Notes under the pieces: model-generated
Told to the model about the DNA's origin: nothing
The model's input: only the letters and a program-made list of their open reading frames with translations
The model's database searches: none
Made by a program: the position numbers and the translations under genes
Source: Melieria omissa
Lineage: Eukaryota > Arthropoda > Insecta > Diptera > Ulidiidae
Reading direction: 5' to 3'
Assembly: GCA_963971225.1 (NCBI GenBank)
Contig: OZ020267.1
Coordinates: 9,017,574 to 9,081,573 of the forward strand
DNA length: 64,000 nucleotides
In this document: positions 1 to 12,479 of the stretch, piece by piece
How positions within the stretch are numbered: the first letter of the stretch is position 1
Layout of the letters: every line of letters starts with the position of its first letter

Positions 1-261
1 GTGTGTGTGTGTGTGTGATAAGTGTGGGAATTCCCCAAAAGTAAGATTGCAACAATTGTAGCAGCACTTAAAATGCAACTCAAGCAGAGGAAATAAAATT
101 CGACGCTCGTTCTCCCCCCCCTGTTGTCAGTGCATTGTTCTTGTGCGTTTTTGTTCATTTCAAGATCGTAAAAAAATTGTTGGTCCTCTCTGCAGTGCTG
201 GACTGGACAATGGCAGCAGCACAATTGGAATTATTATTGGCTGCAATGACGTTGGCGTTTG

Positions 262-290
262 CGTGTGTGTGAGTGTGTGTGTGTGTGCTG
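262..290. repeat. (GT)n microsatellite
   Basis: Interrupted GTGTGT run; another occupies bases 1-16. Confidence 0.85.
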
Positions 291-989
291 CAAAGCGGAT
301 GCGGATGTGCACATGTAGTGTCCGTCAACGCTGTTGACTGCTGGCGCTGCTTGTGTGGTCAAAATGACTTTCAGTTTTATGGCTGACGTTGCAGCAGCAG
401 TTGTCCTTTAGTCGTTTTGCCTTAACCGCCTTCTTGCTCACTTTTTGGCGCATTGCACAAAGATATTTTTCATTTTGTTTGCTTGCAATTTTTCTGTTCA
501 TACTTATGCTTATTCTTTGTAAAGAATTTTTCTTTTTTTTTTTGGTATTTTTGGCGCTGCGCTTGCAATAATTTCTTATTGTTAGCATATCGTTAGAAAA
601 GAAGTTGTAAAAATGTCTTCACACTCGTAAAAATATTCTTTTTATTAAGTTGCACCCACTGCCGTTGTTGATTCACAGCTATTGTTATTGTTGTTGGTGT
701 TGTTGGTTTGGGCATTGCAACGATATGCTGCAAGTGTTCGTTTGGGTTTTTTGTAAAACGTTTTTATTGATGTTGCTTTGTTGTTGCTGGCGTATTTGAT
801 TCGAGTTTTAAACTGCAATCTCTCAAAGTATATGAAAAAGTATATTCCAACGACTTTTTGCCGCCATAAAACAATATGATTTTGCCATATTGAATATTTG
901 TGCTACAATGCAAGTTGGAGCTTTATGTTGGAATCAAATGTAAATTGAAATTTATTGAATGAAGGCAATGAGAATGTGCTGAATTGGAG

Positions 990-1440
990 TCAGAGACTGA
1001 CCGCTATGGCGTGATTTGAAGTAGAGTTAGGGTTACCAGCTGTTTGTTTCTGAATGAGTTTGTATGTTAGGTAGGTAGAGAAGGGTTTGTGCGGTATAGA
1101 CCGCAGTTTCTCTCGGAGGTCGAAATTGCCCATTGTGAATCCACTTTTCTTTCTTATTGAGCTAACTAACACTTACAGTGCGGGGCAAACTAGTTGGACC
1201 TCTTAATGAAGTACAGCAGATCCGAGACGCTGTAGTCAGGTTGGTCAGGAATCTTGATTCCGGGGTACAGAGTCGGGCAGTGTTGCAGGAAGTGCTGTAT
1301 CGTTTCTACTTCTTCTTCATCTCCACAGCTTCTATAGTCATCATTGACGAAGGGCACCATTTGATAAACATAGATCACGCATGGAACAACCATTTGAAGC
1401 ATAGATGTGTCCATTGATGACTGCAACAAGCTGCCTAATG
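990..1440 (-). mobile_element. Non-LTR retrotransposon 3' end (relic)
   Basis: On the minus strand a short reading frame (1429-1190) ends with a jockey-like C-terminal zinc-knuckle region: RSCGDEEEVETIQHFLQHCP, then VSDLLYFIKRSN. The first cysteine of the usual CRSC is a tyrosine here. Downstream (1172-990) the remains of a 3' untranslated region follow. No reverse transcriptase is present; the 5' part is lost, as usual for dead-on-arrival copies. Confidence 0.6.
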
Positions 1441-1476
1441 GAGGTTCGACTTAGGGACAATACAAATCGCTTTTCC

Positions 1477-1580
1477 TCACTAGTTTATTCATTAGTTTAT
1501 TCATTAGTTCATTCATTAGTTTATTCTATAATACGATGAGTAAAGCACGATGAGTAAAGCACTATGAGTAAAGTTAACAC
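1477..1580. repeat. Short minisatellites CATTAGTTTATT and GATGAGTAAAGCAC
   Basis: About four copies of a 12-mer (ATTAGTTTATTC) are followed by three copies of a 15-mer-like unit (ACGATGAGTAAAGC). Confidence 0.75.
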
Positions 1581-1644
1581 TTAAAAATATGAATGACGTA
1601 TGGATATTGCTTAAGTCTTTATCAATAAAAGAAAGTATATTGTA

Positions 1645-2737
1645 ATAGGGGTACCGGTTAATTCATGCGGTTTTTTTGGTCAGCCAGGCCATGTTGCATT
1701 GATCGGAAGAGATAGTAATCGGATGGCGCAAGGTCTGGACTATACGGCGGGTGGGGTAGGACATCCCATTTGAGCGTTTCAAGGTAGGTTTTGACGACCT
1801 GTGCAACATGTGGCCGAGCATTGTCATGTTGCAAAATTACCTTGCCGTGCCTTTGTTCATATTCCGGCCGTTTTTCACGCAGTGCTCGGCTCAAACGCAT
1901 CAATTGTCGTCGGTAGACTTCCCCTGTGATTGTTTCATTCGGTTGCAACAGCTCATAATAGATCACACCCAGCTGGTCCCACCAAATACACAGCATAACC
2001 TTCAGGCCATGAATATTCTGAACGGCCGTCGATGATGATGCATGGCCGGGATATCCATACGTTGCTCGACGTTTTGGATTATCGTAATGGACCCACTTTT
2101 CATCGCCAGTGATAATTCGATGCAAACAACTTTTTCTTTTGTCCTGTTGAAGCAGTTGTTCACACGTGAAAAATCGGCGTTCGACGTCTCTTGGCTTCAA
2201 TTCATACGGCACCCAATGGCCTTCCGAATCATTCCCATTGCTTTTAGACGATCGGAAATGGTTTGTTGAGAGACGCCAAGTAATTTTGCAAGTTCTTCTT
2301 GCGTTTGGGATGGATCTTGGTCGAGCAATGTCTCAAATTCGTAATCTTCAAACTTTTTTGGCTGTCCGGGCGGTTCTTCGTCCTCCAAGTCAAAATTGCC
2401 ACTTTTAAACCGTGCAAACCACTTCTGGCATGTACGCTCAGCTAGAGCATGTACACGATACACTTCCACCAAAATACGATGACTTTCGGCAGCATTTTTC
2501 TTCATATTGAAGTAATGAAGAAGTACTCCCCGAAAAAACACTTTATTCGGCACAAAATTCGACATTTTCAGAGTTAAAAAAAGTATTGTTGTTTACGCTT
2601 CAGCTAAATGACACATACTGATTCTGAAACTATATGACAGTAGCTTTCCAACACATATTTGGAAAGGTGAATTACTGTTCACAAAATCATGTTACGCCAT
2701 CTGTTAGAAAACCGCATGAATTAACCGGTACCCCTAT
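1645..2737 (-). mobile_element. mariner element, nested in solo LTR copy 1
   Basis: The 1093-bp element has 30-bp perfect terminal inverted repeats beginning ATAGGGGTACCGG, flanked by TA at 1643-1644 and 2738-2739. The transposase is on the minus strand. The element is shorter than the usual 1.3 kb of mariners because the 3' part of the gene is deleted: the reading frame runs into the terminal repeat soon after the third catalytic aspartate. Confidence 0.92.
1658..2565 (-). pseudogene. mariner transposase, frameshifted and C-terminally truncated
   Basis: This is a DNA-cutting and -joining enzyme of the Tc1/mariner superfamily, now broken. From 2565 down to about 2220 it encodes the N-terminal helix-turn-helix region (CQKWFARFKSGNFDLEDEE, LLGVSQQTISDRLKAMG). 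A one-base deletion near 2220 (AAGGCCATTGGG where the family has an extra G) shifts the frame. The second part, from 2212, holds the catalytic core: ITGDEKWVHYDNPKR, HDNARPHVA and YSPDLAPSDYYLF. The second and third aspartates are 34 residues apart, so the triad is D,D34D, diagnostic of mariner. The protein ends about 15 residues after the third aspartate, so the C-terminus is missing. It is not expected to be active. Confidence 0.9.
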
Positions 2738-2785
2738 TAACAATGAGGCACTCTGTTGCTGTGCCATGCATGAATGCTTTTACGG

Positions 2786-2800
2786 GCATACTTTTAGGCA
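2786..2800 (+). promoter_or_regulatory. Su(Hw)-like motif in LTR copy 1
   Basis: GCATACTTTTAGGCA occurs about 50 bp into the LTR, at the same relative place as in copies 2 (10822-10836, minus) and 3 (63326-63340). Confidence 0.5.
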
Positions 2801-3048
2801 CGTACTTTAGAGTACGGCCAACCAGGCAGCCGGGTAGAGCGCAGAGGTCGAGTCTGATTCGAGCAAGCAAAGGGGAAACATGCAATAGTCCAATAAGTAG
2901 TAGCAAGTGTAAACACAAACAAGTATACATTTTTAAATAAAGTGATTGCTGGTTTTTGATTGCGTTTGCGCTGAATAATTGAAATGGTTTTATCCACAAT
3001 CCAGGGATCCGAAATAAGCCTATAGAGAACTCATTTTCGTAACAATAT

Positions 3049-5734
3049 TATTAACTAACTTACCAAAGTATTGCTACCTTTATTCTGCTAGACTAACAGC
3101 CTAGTTTTCATTGAAGATGACAAATAGGGATTGATTTCACTTGTAGGTTCCAAAACTAGAGAAATAATGTATAAGAGCCATTTTTCCCAATTAATTCCTG
3201 AAAAATACTTATGGCACTTCCTAGTTAAAGCGGTTAACAGTTGCCTGCAGTAAGTCTGCTGTTTTAATTTGAGATTTTTTACAATAAGTTTAAAATGAAA
3301 ACACCAACTTTGGCGTTTCGCATAGAATCTGAAATCTCAATGTAGCAAAAATACTCCTAAACAATTTTACAAACTGCACACACACGTTACAGCCGGAACT
3401 ACAACTATACTGATGCAACAAATACAAACAACAGCACAGAGATCATTGCAAATGCGTGGAGCATTTCCTTGAACGTTTCCTGTGCGGCAAAAGTTGAAAG
3501 TTGAACGTCTCGCAAATGCCGCGCCAATGCCCCCGGAAAATGTCAGCGTACGTTGGGGTGCAACAAATGCATTTTCGTTGCCGTTGCCATTGAAGCTGTT
3601 GCCGATATCTCCCTTTCCCCCCATACGAGTACCAAGAATAGCTATGCACATAAAATGGCAACGAAAAGAAGCGGGAGGAGGAAAAACAGTGATTTGTACT
3701 GTTTTGGCAGCGGCTGCTGTGCACATTTGAATCATCCAAGTCTGTTGGCTGCACTTTGCATTGCACACTATAAAGTTGCCAACGGCAGTGCGCCTTGCTG
3801 CTGCAATGCTTCTTGCCACTGTGCCTTCCTTGTGTAAAGTGCAAGTTTTCCGGGGAGTGGAGTAAGCAGTAAGCCAGCGAAAGGAATTTATTGTTTGGCG
3901 CTTCGTTTTGACTTCTTGTCTCGGCACGTTGTTGCGTGCTGCTGCCGCTGTTGCCGCTTCGACTTTGACTTCAACTCCAACTCCAACTGCGGCTCACGGC
4001 TCCAACTCCGGCAGCAGCGATTTTGTTAAAAACAAAAATGCTCACGCGTACCGAAAACGCAAATGAAAACGCTTTTCCTTGTCACACAGCATTTCGTGCG
4101 CAGTATTTCGGCGCCCTTTCGATTTTGGGGGGTGTGGGTTTGTTAAACTTGTGGCAACTTATTTGTATGGTTTCCTCCTTGGCCAATGCTCTTGGCCATT
4201 GTGTAGTTGTGCTGCAACAATTTTACAGTCTTTATCTGCAGCATTTCGTTTATGCGTTCGTTTTGTTCATTGACGCGCGCCGCGTTCGCTCGCATGACAG
4301 ACGATTTTTATCTGCTCCATGTTAAATTTACTGAAGGAATTTTTCTTTTCATAATTTTCGCCTCGAGGCAAATGTGTTGCGTGCATTGTATGTTTATGTG
4401 TGTGCGTGTGTTTCATTTACCATGGCCTGCTGCTCCAACTGTATCTCTGTCTATCTGTCCGTCCTGTATGCTGCGTCTTCCTCCTCATCCTATCCCATCC
4501 TATACTCTTTCCACGATTTGTTGCGTTTCTGTTTCGTTTGTATTTTTAGTTTACGTGTTGCATTTCTTCGTCAACTTTTTTTAACTCGTGGAAATTTTCG
4601 TGCATTTCCATTTCATTACCCAACTTCAAATGAATTTTTCTTCGTATTTTGTCGCTGTTCAGTTTGCTTCCTTTGCGCGATTCTTTATGGTTGCAACGTA
4701 TTTGCGATTTTCCGCTCATTTTGTATTATTGAACTGTTTGTATTAAACACACACACATACATGAAGACACTATGATACTGTTTTCCTTTCCATAACTTTG
4801 TGCCATGTTTTTTGCTCCTGTATTCGCCGTTTGGTGTATCAGCTCATATATAATAATTTTCGGTGTGTTATGAGCTCGAATCTGCGCCGTTTTGCATAAG
4901 TTTTCCACGCGTCTTCAATGGTTAAAAGTGCTGCAGCGCGAGAGAGTGAGGGCTTTGACATTTACATAGAAAGTTACTATATTTTATGATTCTTGTTTGT
5001 AGAATTTTTTAACTTTTTTTTGTTTTACTTTGGAAATGTATGAATTCGCGTGGCAGTAATATGTCTATATATAGAATAGGAAATTCTTTCATTTAAAAAT
5101 TATAGTATATGCTTTTTGCTAGAATTTGATGGGATTATGGGCTGATTTGTGCTTCTGCGATCATACAAAATTTAGCGTGGTTTCTCTTAGGCTTCAATTT
5201 GTGTTATGTTAGTTTTGTATGAGTGTTTTGTGTAATTGAAAATTTTAATTTGATTTGAAAGAAGATTTGTTTAAAGTTAAGAATTGCTTTAATTAAATGG
5301 AGTATTCCAAAGTTTGTATGGTTGGATGGTTAGTTTAGTGATTGATTAAAATCCACTTTGAGAGATGCAGGAAGTGTAGAAGTCACCTGTTTTCCATAGG
5401 TGAAATTGTTCTGAGGTCTTCCGGGAAGGGAATCCCAAGCAAGTGAATCCTGCTCTTTGCTAAACGCGTAACAAAAAGTGGGTCAATGTCTCCCTTTGGG
5501 CCCCTCCAAGTTATTTAAATAAAAATGGTTGCACACATTTTTAGTGAATGCTATATTGACATATTCGATACAAAGCTTAATACTTATTTTTCATTCGAAT
5601 GACAGAAGTTGCAAACTATTTTTTAGAAAACGAAAATTTGTCGTGGGACTGAGAGCCGACCATTTTTGAAAACAATTTGGTACTCGGATTCTTGATTAAA
5701 ATATTCGTTTTGATTGTTAAAATTTAACTCCAGT
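3049..5734. other. Intron, no gene recognised
   Basis: Between the first solo LTR and the AT satellite. It contains CTCCAACT-type short repeats near 3970-4010 and pyrimidine-rich stretches. Several short frames between 3367 and 4775 show no family motif and are taken as chance. Confidence 0.5.
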
Positions 5735-7350
5735 AGATCCAGTAGAGAAAATTTAAAATAATCCATAATTATGTTAATTTAAAAAGTAATTAAAATTTAA
5801 TCAAAATTTAGTTAAAATGAAAATAAATGTTTAAATTTCAATTAAGTCAAAATTAAAATCAAGTTAAATTAAATTAAAATTAAATTTAACTTACATTAAA
5901 ATTTATTACAATTATTACAATTAACTGAATTTAATTAAAATTAAATTAAAATTAAAATTAATTTAAAATTTTATTAACATTTAATTAAGATTTAAATTAT
6001 AATAATTTAAAATTAAAGTAATTAAAATTGAGTTGCAATGAAATTAAAATTTTATAAAAAAAATTTAATAAAAATTGAATTAAAATTAAATTAAAATTAA
6101 ATTAAAATTAAAGTAAATTTTAAATTAAATTTCCTTAAATTAAAATTTAAGTAAAAAAAAATTTACACAAAACAATTTAATTAAAATTAAATTAAAATTA
6201 AATTAAAATTAAATTAAAATTAAATTAAAATTAAATTAAAATTAAATTAAAATTAAATTAAAATTAAATTAAAATTAAATTAAAATTAAATTAAAATTAA
6301 ATTAAAATTAAATTAAAATTAAATTAAAATTAAATTAAAATTAAATTAAAATTAAATTAAAATTAAATTAAAATTAAATTAAAATTAAATTAAAATTAAA
6401 TTAAAATTAAATTAAAATTAAATTAAAATTAAATTAAAATTAAATTAAAATTAAATTAAAATTAAATTAAAATTAAATTAAAATTAAATTAAAATTAAAT
6501 TAAAATTAAATTAAAATTAAATTAAAATTAAATTAAAATTAAATTAAAATTAAATTAAAATTAAATTAAAATTAAATTAAAATTAAATTAAAATTAAATT
6601 AAAATTAAATTAAAATTAAATTAAAATTAAATTAAAATTAAATTAAAATTAAATTAAAATTAAATTAAAATTAAATTAAAATTAAATTAAAATTAAATTA
6701 AAATTAAATTAAAATTAAATTAAAATTAAATTAAAATTAAATTAAAATTAAATTAAAATAAAATTAAAATTAAATTAAAATTAAATTAAAATTAAATTAA
6801 AATTAAATTAAAATTAAGTTAAAATTAAATTAAAATTAAATTAAAATTAAATTAAATTAAAATTAAATTAAAATTAAATTAAAATTAAATTAAAATTAAA
6901 TTAAAATTAAAATTAAAATTAAATTAAAATTAAATTAAAATTAAATTAAATTAAAATAAAATTAAAATTAAATTAAAATTAAATTAAAATTAAATTAAAA
7001 TTAAATTAATTTAAATTAAAATTAAATTAAAATTAAAATTAAAATTAAATTTAAATTAAATTTAAATTAAAATTAAATTAAAATTAAATTAAAATTAAAT
7101 TAAAATTAAATTAAAATTAAATGAAAATTAAATTAAATTTAAATTAAAATTAAATTAAAATTAAATTAAAATTAAATTAAAATTAAATTAAAATTAAATT
7201 AAAATTAAATTAAAATTAAATTAAAATTTAATTAAAATTTAATTAAAATTTAATTAAAATTCAATCAAAATTAAATTAAAATTTAATTAAAATTAAAGTA
7301 ATTAAAATGGAGTTGAAATTAATATAAATTGAAATTAAATTAAAATTAAG
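5735..7350. repeat. AT-rich 11-mer satellite (AAATTAAATTA)n
   Basis: About 1.6 kb of almost pure A/T built on the 11-bp unit AAATTAAATTA. The core 6176-6770 is nearly perfect; both sides are degenerate, with TTTAA variants, fading into similar sequence up to 7910. Homogeneous core with decayed edges is typical of slippage or unequal exchange. Confidence 0.9.
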
Positions 7351-7910
7351 GGGGAAGTCAGGTAGAATCGACAATGTTTGTAAGTAATTTTTTTTCATAC
7401 ACATTTTTATTCCACATTAAAACTTTGTTTACATGTTATTGTACATAGTTTTGAGTACTGAACACATTTTTTTAATAAATTTTCGTTTATATCCGGGGGA
7501 TATATGGGCGACCCGAAGATGCCATTTTGAAACGCTGGCTGACACGATTTCTCCATTTTGGATGATCTGAAACATAAATAAAATATAAATAAAAATTTTA
7601 AGTAAAATAAAATTTAGTTACAATTAATTAAAAATTAAAAATAAATTAAAATCGAATTCAAATTGAATTTTATTAAGATTAAATTTTAAATTAAATTAAA
7701 ATTAAATTGGAATTAATTTAAAATGAAATTAAAATTAAATTTAAATTCAATTTAAAATAAATTAAAAATATATTCAAAATTAATTACAATTAAATAAAAG
7801 TTAAATTAAAATTAACTTAAAATTAAATAAAAACTATATTATAATAAAAATTAAATTAAATTAAATTAAAATAAAATTAAAACGAAATTAAATTAAATTA
7901 TGTTAAAAAA
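7351..7910. repeat. Unique island and degenerate edge of the AT satellite
   Basis: 7351-7570 is non-repetitive sequence (starting GGGGGAAGTCAGGTAGAATC) inside the satellite region. 7571-7910 returns to loose AAATTAAATT-like sequence. No gene was seen. Confidence 0.6.
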
Positions 7911-10009
7911 TTATGAAACAAAAAAATATTTCAAATTCACATATTGAAAGTCGCAAAAATCAAGATTTCAAAGCTTCAAAATTGACCACAACATCGAAGG
8001 CGTTACAACCGAATTGGGCCATTAGTTTTGACGGCATTAGTGCAACGATTTTAATGGCCAAAACGCAGACAGCTGCAAGAAAACAAAATAACGGAAAATG
8101 CAATGCATAACAAAATACTGCGGCAAGCGTTGTGCAGATAGAAGCCGCATCTATCGACAAACTAACCACACCGAACTACCAAAACCCGGCGAAAGCCGCT
8201 ATCGTTCGAGCCAGCTTCACTCGCTCACATCAGCCTGCAGTGTAGTGCATGACTGTGTCTGTGCGCGCGTATGTGTGTGTGGGTGTGTCGTTCCCACGAC
8301 ACTTTGTGCTGGCAAATTATGCATGTAATAAAACCGGCGAATCAACACTGTGCCCGCCCACAAGCGCCGCAAACTCAACCAAACCCACTCACCCGTCTGC
8401 CTCATTTCAACTTAAGTGCATTAACATAAAACGGCAATAGTTTTCGCTGCCATTGCCACTGTCAGTGCCATTGCCACCGAAGTCGGGGCTGCTCGCCATA
8501 GTGTAAAATAATTCGCATGCAACGCGCTGTCCTGATGAGTGCAACGACATTGCGTCGACGTTGAAATTGACGGCGTTGCCGCACGATTGCGATCTGCTGC
8601 AGCAGCAGACAGGCGGCACAACGCGGCACGGCACGACACGGCACAGGACAGACGCCAGCCGCCATTGAGTGGTATTTAGCTGGTGGCCTCACACCGTCCT
8701 CGGCCGATTACTGTCGCATTTTTCTTCCTTCTTGCAACTTTTTCGGCAAGGGTTTCACTTTGCGCGCCACTTTATTATTCCTGCATTATGCTGCAAAATT
8801 ATTTAGCGTCAACACTTTGCTGTGTCGGTGTGTGTGTGTGTACGTGTCTGTGTGTATGTGTTTGGGCGGATATTGCGCTTGCAGTTTTCACGGTTGCCGC
8901 CACTCATATCCTGCCGCATTCCCGTGTGCATTTCCTTGTGTGCTGTGCCCGCAGACGATTTCGACATTTTCTCGGTGTTTGGCTTTATTGCCTCTGCCCA
9001 GACTTGACGTAATGTATGCGCAACACGCGAACGTATTTTGCAAACTTTATGCATTTTCATGGTGGATTAGTGCGACAAATGATAGTTGCTCAAGCTTTTT
9101 CAACATTTCCGCCAGTTGGGACAGAACATTAGACAAATAATGCTTGGACTTTGTTAAGATTTAAAAACGAAGAATTTACAGATTTTTCATAGCAACTAAT
9201 GAAAATCACAAACTGCTAATTGAATGAAACTTAAATGTATTCCCTCTGTTCAAATTTTTTTCTTTTGTTAAGCCATTTAATTCCTGTAGTTAGTTTTTTT
9301 CTTGCGTTTTTTTAATTATTCCTTAGAGTATTGCTGGCTATGTTCTTGCTATTTGCCTAGTTGTTGCTTGTGTATTGCGAATTATTTCAGTTTCTCAATG
9401 TTTCTTAATGTTGTGCGCCAAACTATCCACTTTGTCCATGGCTAACTAGCAGACGAACTTCCTGCTGTCTGCATTTGCTGCCAGCATGCCGACACCGACT
9501 TTATATTCTGTGGGAATTAACGTACAAATTAATGAGATTATAATGAAACGAGTGTGCAGAGTGTGGTGGGGAAGACTGGCGACTGTGTTGGATTGGTGAT
9601 AGCACGAAATTAGTGGTTAACTGCTTACCGGCGCCTCAGACTAGGTTCATTAACATGTTGATGTGACTTGGGTTGCGTCCAGCGTCCAGCGTCAATGTTG
9701 ATTTGATTTAGTTTTGTAAATTTAATGCCATAAAATGTTAATAGTTTGGATATTTTATATGTGATTGTAGGTAGATGGAAATTTGCTGCATAGAACGTAG
9801 TTCATTGCGATTTTTAGTCAATATTTCTGAACCATGTTGGGTCGTCAGTCAACTTCTGGGAAACAAATCGTGCATTGTTCTTTTGATAGCACAAATGTGC
9901 TGTTAAAATGTGAAATAGTTATCTGATTGAGATGTTTAGCTCCAATTTTTTAGCATTTCAATAAAGATTTAGGCTGATTTTTGATGAATTCCCGCACAGT
10001 TTTGATGGA
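7911..10009. other. Intron, no gene recognised
   Basis: Moderately GC-rich around 8100-9000, with GT runs near 8270 and 8820. Short frames there overlap on both strands and show no recognisable domain. Confidence 0.5.
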
Positions 10010-10190
10010 TCCTGAACTGAACTGAAACTGATTTGCTAAACTTTGCTAGAAACATCCACATTCACATCGATCACTTTGATTAATGAATGGATTAATTGAT
10101 GGAATCTGCAGTCAACAAACTGAAACTGATGAGCTTAACTTCGCTAAAAGCATCCATATTCACATCGATCACTTTTACTTCGATCGCAAC
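10010..10190. repeat. Two diverged tandem copies of about 95 bp
   Basis: GAACTGAAACTGAT...CTAxAAxCATCCAxATTCACATCGATCACTTT occurs near 10022-10080 and again near 10118-10172. Confidence 0.6.
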
Positions 10191-10464
10191 ACTAGAGATC
10201 TCTAGCTGGTGCCGTTAGAGACCCTACTTACTCGCCCAACCTAACCTAACAATACTTGCATTATATTACCCTGAATTAACATTAGAAATACGGTAAGTTT
10301 ACTATACTTACAGTCTTATACAAAGACTACATATTATATCCGATGATTTCTCGAAAAGTATACATTGGAATTGGCTAATTTTTTTTATGGAACCCTGCTT
10401 TTAGAACTAATTGTGGAACCCGATAACGAATAAAAATCATCAAAGCAAAAGTTGATAGAAATAC

Positions 10465-10886
10465 TGTTACGAAAATCAGTTCTCTATAAGGCTTTCGTCT
10501 CTCTGGATTGTGCTTGAAAAATAAAACCACTTTAATTATTCAGCGCAAAATGCAGTAAGAAACTAACAATCACTTTACTTACAGATTTGCACTTTGCTTA
10601 TCTTTACACTTGTAACTACTTTGCTCTTTCAAATAAGACTGTGCCTTTTATATCTGTCTGGTTATCGCGCCGGCTTTTCTCACACATGCCAGTTGGACTA
10701 TCTCTCGATCGTTCTCGCACATTCCAATTGGCCTATCTCTCGATCGTTCTCGCACATCCCATTACCATCGCAAGCCATCCTTGCCATATCGAAATTATAG
10801 CAAGTCGGTCGTACTCTAAAGTGCCTAAAAGTATGCCCGTAAAAGCATTCATGCCTGGCACAGCGACAGAGTGCCTCATCGTTACA
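10465..10886 (-). mobile_element. Solo LTR, copy 2 (minus strand); TSD ATAC
   Basis: On the minus strand it starts TGTAACGATGAGGCAC and ends TTTTCGTAACA, 422 bp. The 4-bp duplications ATAC are at 10461-10464 and 10887-10890. It is homologous to copies 1 and 3 at both ends. A TATA-like ATATAAAAG lies at 10645-10653 (minus) and a Su(Hw)-like motif at 10822-10836. No internal coding region is present. A short tandem CTATCTCTCGATCGTTCTCG stretch lies near its middle. Confidence 0.87.
10822..10836 (-). promoter_or_regulatory. Su(Hw)-like motif in LTR copy 2
   Basis: TGCCTAAAAGTATGC is the reverse complement of the motif in LTR copies 1 and 3, at the homologous position. Confidence 0.5.
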
Positions 10887-10890
10887 ATAC

Positions 10891-12479
10891 TAAAGAAATT
10901 ACAAATATTCAAAAATGAAAAATCGTCAAAATGACTGCAACGGTATTTCTAGTGTTAAATTTCCTCATTGGATTACATTTTCTTATTCGATTACCCAGCT
11001 TTACAGCTCATATCATAAGTTATTACAGTACACAGCAATACATAATATTAACGTATACTACTTCTAATTACATTACCTTTAAATTTTGCCAACTCCTACT
11101 TCCCTCGGCGCCGTCTCAGCACTCCAACCCACTTCGTCTCAACGCCACTCGTAGTTTGTGCCGTTCGCTCCTCCAAATGTATGCAATGCGCTCACTTTAA
11201 TATTTATAATGTTGTTTTATCTCAAAGCAGCAAACTGACTAAAAACAACAACACCGAATAGTAAACAACAAAGAGCACATAATGATAAACAAACAAACAT
11301 ACCAACACTTGCTTAATTTTCCGACTTTTATGAAATATTTTGTTGCAGCATTCACGTGAAAGCATTTGTGGCGCGTTGTCCTCGCAGTTCATCCCCAGTG
11401 CCTCGCACCCCACACTCCACACTGCACATCGCCGCACTAATTCACATTTCATTCTGGTGTATTTCGAACGCAGTTTATTTCATTAAGTTCATAAAAGCTG
11501 CGCGCAATGCTTTGGTGTGGGCGCAGGTGCTGGCGGAGGTGTTGGCGCGCGCAGACAAACGGCCCTTTCATGCTCCTTGGCGCCGGCCATCGTCCCTTCG
11601 CTCACTTCACTCTTCTCCACTTTGCCAATATTGCTGCTTGCAGCCGTTTGCAACATTAATGCGGCATTCCCTTAGGTTGCATTTCGAATTTGCAGCTGGT
11701 GGCGCTGTGCGTCTGGTGCTCGAGTGCAGCAATGGGCGGGAAGACAGGCCAGTTAGGGGGTTGGCTTTTGTACCTTCGTTACAGCTTCATTTGCGCCAAT
11801 GCGAATGTCAGTTGTTGCACTGGAAATTCTTTTAATGCTTGTTGCCTGCATTGTGTTGTTAATCTTTGTCGGTGTGTGAATGTTGGTTGGTGTCTGTGTG
11901 TGTGTGTGTGGTAGCCAACTGCGGCACTAAGCGGCAGCCAGCCAGCAAGGAAGTCAGGTTCCTTTGGCGTAAAATATTTCATTTCATTTGTAAGACATGC
12001 AATGACTTATGATGATGAATGAAAATTGCGTGATATATTGAATTGGTACCTTTTGGCACGTCGCCGGCGATGAGTACGTTTCGTTGTTTTACCGCTAATA
12101 AATAATGCGCTGGGATGCCGTAAATCTAATTACAATAGACACAGATAATAGCTGGTAAGCTGAGGAGAGAGAGAAAGAGACAATGAGTGCAAAAAATATT
12201 ACAAAGTCTTATTTAAGATTCCTTGAAAAGTATCGTCATGGATTTCGAAACATTTTACGACAGAACATGGTTTGATTTTGTTTTGTCTAGTTTTGATAAT
12301 TTGAAAGTTTAGTTGGAAGAATCGTTTGAGAATGTCCGGGCGCAAGTGCAGGGGGAGTAGCCGCGGAGAAGGTAAATGAGGAGTTGATGAATGAATTTGT
12401 AAGAGTTAAAGTTTTTGAATTGGCACATGGTTTGTCAACGAAATAGTTTTTGAAATTTTAATGCAATATATGAGAATCA
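10891..12479. other. Intron, no gene recognised
   Basis: Includes a 159-codon frame at 11356-11835 (+) without family motifs and a GT run near 11898-11911. The GC-rich patch 11350-11780 could be regulatory, but nothing specific was identified. Confidence 0.45.

Larger units (their letters stand above)
1641..3044 (+). mobile_element. Solo LTR, copy 1, split by a mariner; TSD ATAT
   Basis: The LTR begins TGTA at 1641-1644, is interrupted by a mariner (1645-2737, with a TA duplicate at 2738-2739), and resumes at 2740 with ACAATGAGGC. It ends TTTTCGTAACA at 3044. A 4-bp target duplication ATAT lies at 1637-1640 and 3045-3048. TG...CA ends with a 4-bp duplication fit a Ty3/gypsy-type LTR retrotransposon. 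Without the mariner it is 309 bp, about 100 bp shorter than the other two copies: the central part with the TATA box is missing. It retains AATAAA and a Su(Hw)-like GCATACTTTTAGGCA at 2786-2800. There is no internal domain, so it is a solo LTR. Confidence 0.85.
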
